Of a stretch of 9,764 bases of DNA, positions 6,526-9,764 are shown piece by piece. Positions within the stretch are counted from its first letter, which is position 1. Every line of letters starts with the position of its first letter. Under the pieces are notes generated by a model, which saw only the letters and a program-made list of their open reading frames with translations, had not been told where the DNA came from and searched no databases. Both the position numbers and the translations under genes were made by a program. This DNA comes from an uncultured Gemmatimonadales bacterium (GTDB lineage: Bacteria > Gemmatimonadota > Gemmatimonadetes > Longimicrobiales > Gaopeijiaceae), in NCBI GenBank assembly GCA_937982605.1, contig CALJLC010000117.1:1-9764 (forward strand). The letters are read 5' to 3'.

Positions 6526-7908
6526 TCAGAGGGAGGTCGCGAAGGCGGCGAAGTCCGGCTTCGTCTCGAGCAGGATCTCCAGGACGGCCGCACGCCGCTC
6601 CGCGTCGAGGAGCGGGTAGTCCGGCGAGTCCCCTCCGGTGAGGAGCTCGTGCATCCGCCGGTACGCGCGGGTCTTCACGAGCTCCGGCAGGGCGTCCCAG
6701 GCGTCCGAGTAGATCAGGAAGCTGAGCGGGTACTCGAAGAGACGACCGTCCAGAGAGAAGTCACGCAGCGACCGCCCGCGGCCGTCCCGGGGGCCCCGGG
6801 CCGCGAACTCCTCGGCGAAGCCGCTCGTGCCCCGAACCTCTCCGATCGGCTCGGCCCGGTAGAAGAGCATGCCGCGTACGAGCAGCTCGGCTTCGTAGTC
6901 GAGTCGATCGTGGGTCGCCTCGGGGAGCGCATCCAGCCCGAGGTCGGCACCCGACCCGAGCCGCATCAGCTCGAGCTCCCGCAGCGCCTCCTGCGCACCT
7001 TCCGCGGCGATCGTGATGAGATTGTGCACCCTCGTCTGATGGGCGAGCACCATCAGGGCCACGATGTCGCTGCCCTCGCCGAGGTAGAACGACTGCTCGA
7101 AGTGCCCGGCGAGGTCGACGACGTTGCCGCCCGCGTGTGTGTCGAAGCCCTCGAGGAAATCCTCCGGCCGGTCGATCTCGTGCACCATCGGCTCCGCGCG
7201 GACGTTGCCCGCGTGCGGCAGCGAGTGCGTGCCCGTGACGTACCATCCGCCGAACCGCACGGCCATCGGCGTCCGGTCATCCACCGGGCGCTCCTGGATC
7301 GGCGTGACCGTGTTGCCCATCCGGTCCGTGAGGAAGGAGCGCATCATCACCCCGGGCACGCCACCGGTGATGCCGGTCTCGTGGCACCCCTTGCAGGTGA
7401 GGTCGTCCAGGCGCAGCCCGGGATCGTCGGCGTCGCGCTGGTCGATCGTGTAGAAGACCGATCCGCCGTCGGGATCGACCGCCGCGATCTCCAGCACGAG
7501 GCCGTCGACGGTGTAGCCCACGTAGACGTCGTCGTTGAAGTAGATGGCGCGCGGTGCCCAGGGCGCGATCATGTCGACCTGGAGGCTCGTCCGCGAGAAG
7601 ACGAGGGACTGGGAGGACAGCGGTACGTCGAGCGCTTCGAGCACCGCCGGGAGGTACCCCCATTCGGGGTCTCGGGGCAGCGTGGTCACACCCCGCTCCA
7701 GGCGCTCCGCGAGCTCCGCCACCGGATCGCGCAGGTCCTCGTCCTCCGACTGCGGATGGAGGAGGCCTGAACCCGGGGCGAGCGGGCTCGAGGCTCCATC
7801 CGGAGCCTGGGCGGACGCCGGCGGCGGTGCAGTGAGCGCGAGCGCCGCGAGGAGCCCGATCATCCCGACCGCCGGCCCCGCACCGGCCGTCGACGTTCGC
7901 GTCGTCAT
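6526..7908 (-). CDS. Secreted monoheme c-type protein of unknown function
   Basis: The product is 460 residues. A signal peptide covers residues 1-33 (hydrophobic 13-27, cleavage near ASA). A single CKGCH heme c motif lies at 172-176, inside conserved-looking text: APRAIYFNDDVYVGY (118-132), LEIAAVDPDGGSVFYTIDQ (139-157), then TCKGCHETGITGGVPGVMM. The C-terminal 250 residues contain many His (for example HSLPHAG, VHEID, DTHAGG, LAHQTRVHN) and helical segments but no domain I can name. It is much larger than a simple cytochrome c, so heme may sit in an enzymatic or sensor scaffold. The ATG at 7908 has GGAGGAG six bases upstream and overlaps the DinB-like stop (ATGA); the longer frame to 8010 is Arg-rich shadow. 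Placement between a DinB-like gene and nsrR suggests a role in NO or reactive-nitrogen response. I do not recognise a characterised homologue. Confidence 0.85.
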   Translation of the reverse strand: MTTRTSTAGAGPAVGMIGLLAALALTAPPPASAQAPDGASSPLAPGSGLLHPQSEDEDLRDPVAELAERLERGVTTLPRDPEWGYLPAVLEALDVPLSSQSLVFSRTSLQVDMIAPWAPRAIYFNDDVYVGYTVDGLVLEIAAVDPDGGSVFYTIDQRDADDPGLRLDDLTCKGCHETGITGGVPGVMMRSFLTDRMGNTVTPIQERPVDDRTPMAVRFGGWYVTGTHSLPHAGNVRAEPMVHEIDRPEDFLEGFDTHAGGNVVDLAGHFEQSFYLGEGSDIVALMVLAHQTRVHNLITIAAEGAQEALRELELMRLGSGADLGLDALPEATHDRLDYEAELLVRGMLFYRAEPIGEVRGTSGFAEEFAARGPRDGRGRSLRDFSLDGRLFEYPLSFLIYSDAWDALPELVKTRAYRRMHELLTGGDSPDYPLLDAERRAAVLEILLETKPDFAAFATSL

Positions 7909-8555
7909 GAAGGCTCCTCCGAGACCGCGATCCCTCGTGCCCGCAGGGCGTCGACGGCGACGTCGAGGCGGCCGTCGGCGCACAGGCCCCGAAGCCCCGC
8001 GTCCTCCCACGCCGAGACGGCGGCCAGGAGGGCTCCCCGCGGCAGGCGCGCGTCGCTCCGCCGGTCCCGCACGATCGCGGCCGTCGCGATCACCTGCCCG
8101 GCGTGCCGCCGCGTGTGCTCGGCGGCGTGGAAGAGCAGGCCCAGCACGTTGCTCGGCAGACCCCTCCGCCCGACGCCCCGGGGTTCCAGCAGCGACCCCT
8201 CGGGGGTGTCGCGGAGCACGTCGATGGCGTCGGCCACGGACCGGCGCAGCCGCTCGAGCAGCGAAGCCGCCGTCGCCGGAGGCTCGCCGGGCTCTCCTTC
8301 GATCGCCAGATACCGCAGCTGGTCGTCCGTGAGCTGCTCACCCCGCGCGTAGGTGAGGAGCCGGTCCAGGGCTCCCGGGATGTGGCGGAGATGGAAGCCG
8401 ACGGAGGCCACGCCGGCCGGCCGGCTCCAGAGCGCCGCCGGCTCGAGGTCGACCACGGCCTCGACCTCCTCGACGGCGTCGGTGAGGGAATGCGCCACGG
8501 GCATGAGGAGGGCCGGAACGCCCTCGACGGGTCCGCGCAGCCAGGCTTCGGTCAT
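7905..8555 (-). CDS. DinB-like four-helix-bundle protein
   Basis: The product is 216 residues from the ATG at 8555, chosen for its AGGGAG site 3 nt upstream; a GTG at 8585 would add 10 residues. The DinB/YfiT-like pattern is visible: a first helix followed by SVGFHLRHIPGALDRLL with His58, and later LLFHAAEHTRRHAGQV with His147 and His151. These three His form the metal site typical of the superfamily. There is no signal peptide, so it is cytoplasmic. Members include metal-dependent thiol transferases and many of unknown function; no specific reaction can be assigned. The C-terminal 50 residues beyond the bundle (from about 165) are extra. It is the first gene of the operon with the monoheme protein and nsrR, and its stop overlaps the next start. 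Confidence 0.82.
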   Translation of the reverse strand: MTEAWLRGPVEGVPALLMPVAHSLTDAVEEVEAVVDLEPAALWSRPAGVASVGFHLRHIPGALDRLLTYARGEQLTDDQLRYLAIEGEPGEPPATAASLLERLRRSVADAIDVLRDTPEGSLLEPRGVGRRGLPSNVLGLLFHAAEHTRRHAGQVIATAAIVRDRRSDARLPRGALLAAVSAWEDAGLRGLCADGRLDVAVDALRARGIAVSEEPS

Positions 8556-8592
8556 CGACTCCCTTCCTCGGGGGTGATCGGCCACCTATCTT

Positions 8593-8615
8593 AAGTGGAC
8601 TATTCTATACCATTT
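8593..8615. promoter_or_regulatory. Candidate NsrR operator: imperfect 11-1-11 palindrome
   Basis: Arms AAGTGGACTAT and CTATACCATTT flank a central T at 8604; 8 of 11 base pairs are complementary, with AA/TT, TGG/CCA and TA/TA matched. NsrR of enteric bacteria recognises an 11-1-11 inverted repeat with AA-rich outer ends, so the architecture fits. The site is AT-rich in otherwise GC-rich DNA and lies in the 74-bp gap between the divergent DinB-like gene and the truncated hemoglobin, where it would overlap both promoters. The sequence identity of the half-sites to the enteric consensus is only partial. Confidence 0.45.
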
Positions 8616-8629
8616 TATGGCGGCGCACC

Positions 8630-9028
8630 ATGCTCGACGCCCTCGAGGCGACTTTCCCGGAAGCCGCGATTCGGCGCCTCGTCGAGACCTTCTACCGCCG
8701 GGTTCGTGACGACGAGCTGCTGGCGCCCGTCTTCGCGTCCCGCATCGAGGCTTGGGAGCCTCACCTGGACCGGATGACGCTCTTCTGGACTTCGGTCCTG
8801 CTCGGCCGTGCCGGGTACCGTCCGGTCCGTGGCTCGCCCCGGGCGCTCCACCAGCGCCTGGACGGTGTGACCCATGCGCACTTCGATCGGTGGCTGGAGC
8901 TGTTCGAGCGGACCGCGCACGACGTCCTCGAACCCGAAGCCGCCCGCAACGTCGTGCAGCGCTCCCGCCGCATGGCGGTCCACCTCTCGGGCCATCTCGC
9001 ACCGGATCCGGTCGGACAGCGCGACTGA
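8630..9028 (+). CDS. Group III (P-type) truncated hemoglobin
   Basis: The product is 132 residues, a normal length. Family landmarks are in order: FYRRVRDDELLAPVF with Tyr22 (B10), WEPHLDRMTLFWTSVLLG with His45 (E7), a Tyr-x-x-V-x-G segment (YRPVRG), proximal His74 (F8) in RALHQRL, and HFDRWLELF with Trp88 (G8). This Tyr-B10, His-E7, Trp-G8 pocket is that of the Campylobacter group III globin, whose gene is induced by NO through a different regulator. It would bind O2 or NO in the cytoplasm. It is divergent from the DinB-like/monoheme/nsrR operon, with a likely shared operator at 8593-8615. No strong Shine-Dalgarno precedes the ATG; the upstream ATG at 8617 is out of frame. Confidence 0.92.
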   Translation: MLDALEATFPEAAIRRLVETFYRRVRDDELLAPVFASRIEAWEPHLDRMTLFWTSVLLGRAGYRPVRGSPRALHQRLDGVTHAHFDRWLELFERTAHDVLEPEAARNVVQRSRRMAVHLSGHLAPDPVGQRD

Positions 9029-9054
9029 TCCGGGAGCGTCGGGGGGCGCCGAGG

Positions 9055-9082
9055 GGCCTGGTACGCGTTCGATTGCCAGGCC
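9055..9082. repeat. Inverted repeat between truncated hemoglobin and amidase genes
   Basis: GGCCTGG (9055-9061) and CCAGGCC (9076-9082) form a perfect 7-bp stem around a 14-nt loop that contains the palindrome ACGCGT (9063-9068). It begins 27 bp after the globin stop and lies 52 bp before the amidase start. No T-run follows. It may be a transcript-end hairpin for the globin gene or an operator for the amidase. Confidence 0.4.
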
Positions 9083-9134
9083 GCTCGCCACGCCCCAGCC
9101 TTAGCGGCCCCACCCCGCGAGGAGAGGAGTCGGC

Positions 9135-9764
9135 ATGACCCGTTGCACCGGACCGAGACCGTGCGCCGTCGGCACCGGCGCGACCCTCCTCCTTCTCGCC
9201 GCGACGGCCTGCGCCGCGCCCGGTGACGCCGCCGAGGACGTCGACGTCCCTCAGGCACGGGCAGAGGCCGACCACTTCGTGCCCTCCACGCCCGAGAACG
9301 TCAGCTGGGGGTGGTTCCCCATCGACAAGGAGCCGGTGCTGAGGATCCAGCCCGGCGAAACGGTGCGGATCAACACGCTCACCCACGCCGGCGCTACGCA
9401 GAGCCAGGAGCCGGTCGCCTACCTCACCGGACTCGGCATCCCCCGCGACCAGATCCCCCAGGACGTTCTCGACTTCTGGGCGTCGAGAGACGCCCGGCCG
9501 AGAGAGGGCCGGAGCGGTCACGTCATCACCGGACCGGTCTACGTCGAAGGCGCCGAGCCCGGTGACATGCTGGAGATCCGGATCCTCGACATCGAGACCC
9601 GGGTGCCGTGGGGCATCAACAACACGAGCGCGCGCGGCGGCGTCTTCTCGACCAGCTATCCGGGGTACCGGGACGGCGACCCGGCCCTCGACGTCGACAC
9701 GCCGCGCCACGTCATCCGGACCGGCATGTCCGGAGGACGTGAGGTCGCGTTCTTCTCGGACGAC
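9135..9764 (+). CDS. Exported acetamidase/formamidase-family lipoprotein (3' end missing)
   Basis: The frame is open to the window edge, giving 210 residues. The ATG at 9135 has GAGGAG about five bases upstream. A hydrophobic stretch (16-25) ends in ATAC with Cys26, so lipid anchoring is likely. The domain begins near residue 45: FVPSTPENVSWGWF, LRIQPGETVRINTLTHAG, then the signature GHVITGPVYVEGAEPGDMLE and LDIETRVPWGIN. This is the FmdA/AmdA family, which hydrolyses formamide or acetamide to ammonia and the acid. Most characterised members are cytoplasmic, so an exported form may have another substrate. The remainder, including part of the active site, is beyond the window. It is separated from the globin gene by 106 bp with its own hairpin, and may be an independent transcript. 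Confidence 0.87.
   Translation, partial: MTRCTGPRPCAVGTGATLLLLAATACAAPGDAAEDVDVPQARAEADHFVPSTPENVSWGWFPIDKEPVLRIQPGETVRINTLTHAGATQSQEPVAYLTGLGIPRDQIPQDVLDFWASRDARPREGRSGHVITGPVYVEGAEPGDMLEIRILDIETRVPWGINNTSARGGVFSTSYPGYRDGDPALDVDTPRHVIRTGMSGGREVAFFSDD

Noticed and set aside
6502..7770. 422-residue plus-strand frame opposite the monoheme gene
   Set aside because: The composition is shadow-like, and the minus strand has a signal peptide, heme motif and Shine-Dalgarno site.
8556..8585. GTG start at 8585 for the DinB-like gene
   Set aside because: It would add ten residues with no family match, while the ATG at 8555 has a good Shine-Dalgarno site.
9055..9082. Rho-independent terminator after the globin gene
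   Set aside because: The 7-bp stem is real but has a 14-nt loop and no T-run, so it is reported only as an inverted repeat.
8586..9710. 374-residue minus-strand frame across the globin and amidase genes
   Set aside because: It runs through two clear plus-strand genes and their gap, and the protein is Arg/Gly-rich with no recognisable domain.

Overview
This is a GC-rich, gene-dense window with thirteen supported protein genes. Two run off the window edges. I see no RNA genes, CRISPR arrays or insertion sequences. The nos gene order without nosR or nosX, several predicted lipoproteins and very high GC suggest a Gram-negative, N2O-respiring bacterium. Gemmatimonadota would fit, but this is inference; no phylogenetic marker is present.

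Bases 1-4080 (plus strand) hold the accessory half of a nitrous-oxide-reductase cluster: the 3' part of nosL, then nosD, nosF, nosY and a TlpA-type thioredoxin lipoprotein. The genes are joined by 3-nt gaps or ATGA overlaps, so this is one operon. Its upstream part, probably containing nosZ, is outside the window. NosL delivers copper, NosDFY is the ABC assembly system for the NosZ copper site, and the thioredoxin probably keeps copper-binding thiols reduced.

Bases 4077-4939 (minus) hold a two-gene unit encoding a secreted DUF4142 protein and a small blue-copper lipoprotein. It converges on the nos operon with both stop codons inside one CTAG. Bases 5122-6069 (plus) encode an AraC-family regulator with a Cupin_6 sensor domain. 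Its upstream region carries a 21-bp tandem repeat that looks like an AraC-type operator.

Bases 6081-8555 (minus) form a second operon: a DinB-like protein, a secreted protein with one heme c motif and no recognised function, and an NsrR-type nitric-oxide-sensing Rrf2 regulator. It is divergent from a group III truncated hemoglobin gene (8630-9028). The AT-rich gap between them carries an imperfect 11-1-11 palindrome of the architecture NsrR recognises. Together this looks like a self-regulated NO-response cassette beside the N2O genes. The window ends in the 5' part of an exported acetamidase/formamidase-family lipoprotein gene.

The most interesting candidate for something undescribed is the NsrR cassette, in particular its monoheme protein.
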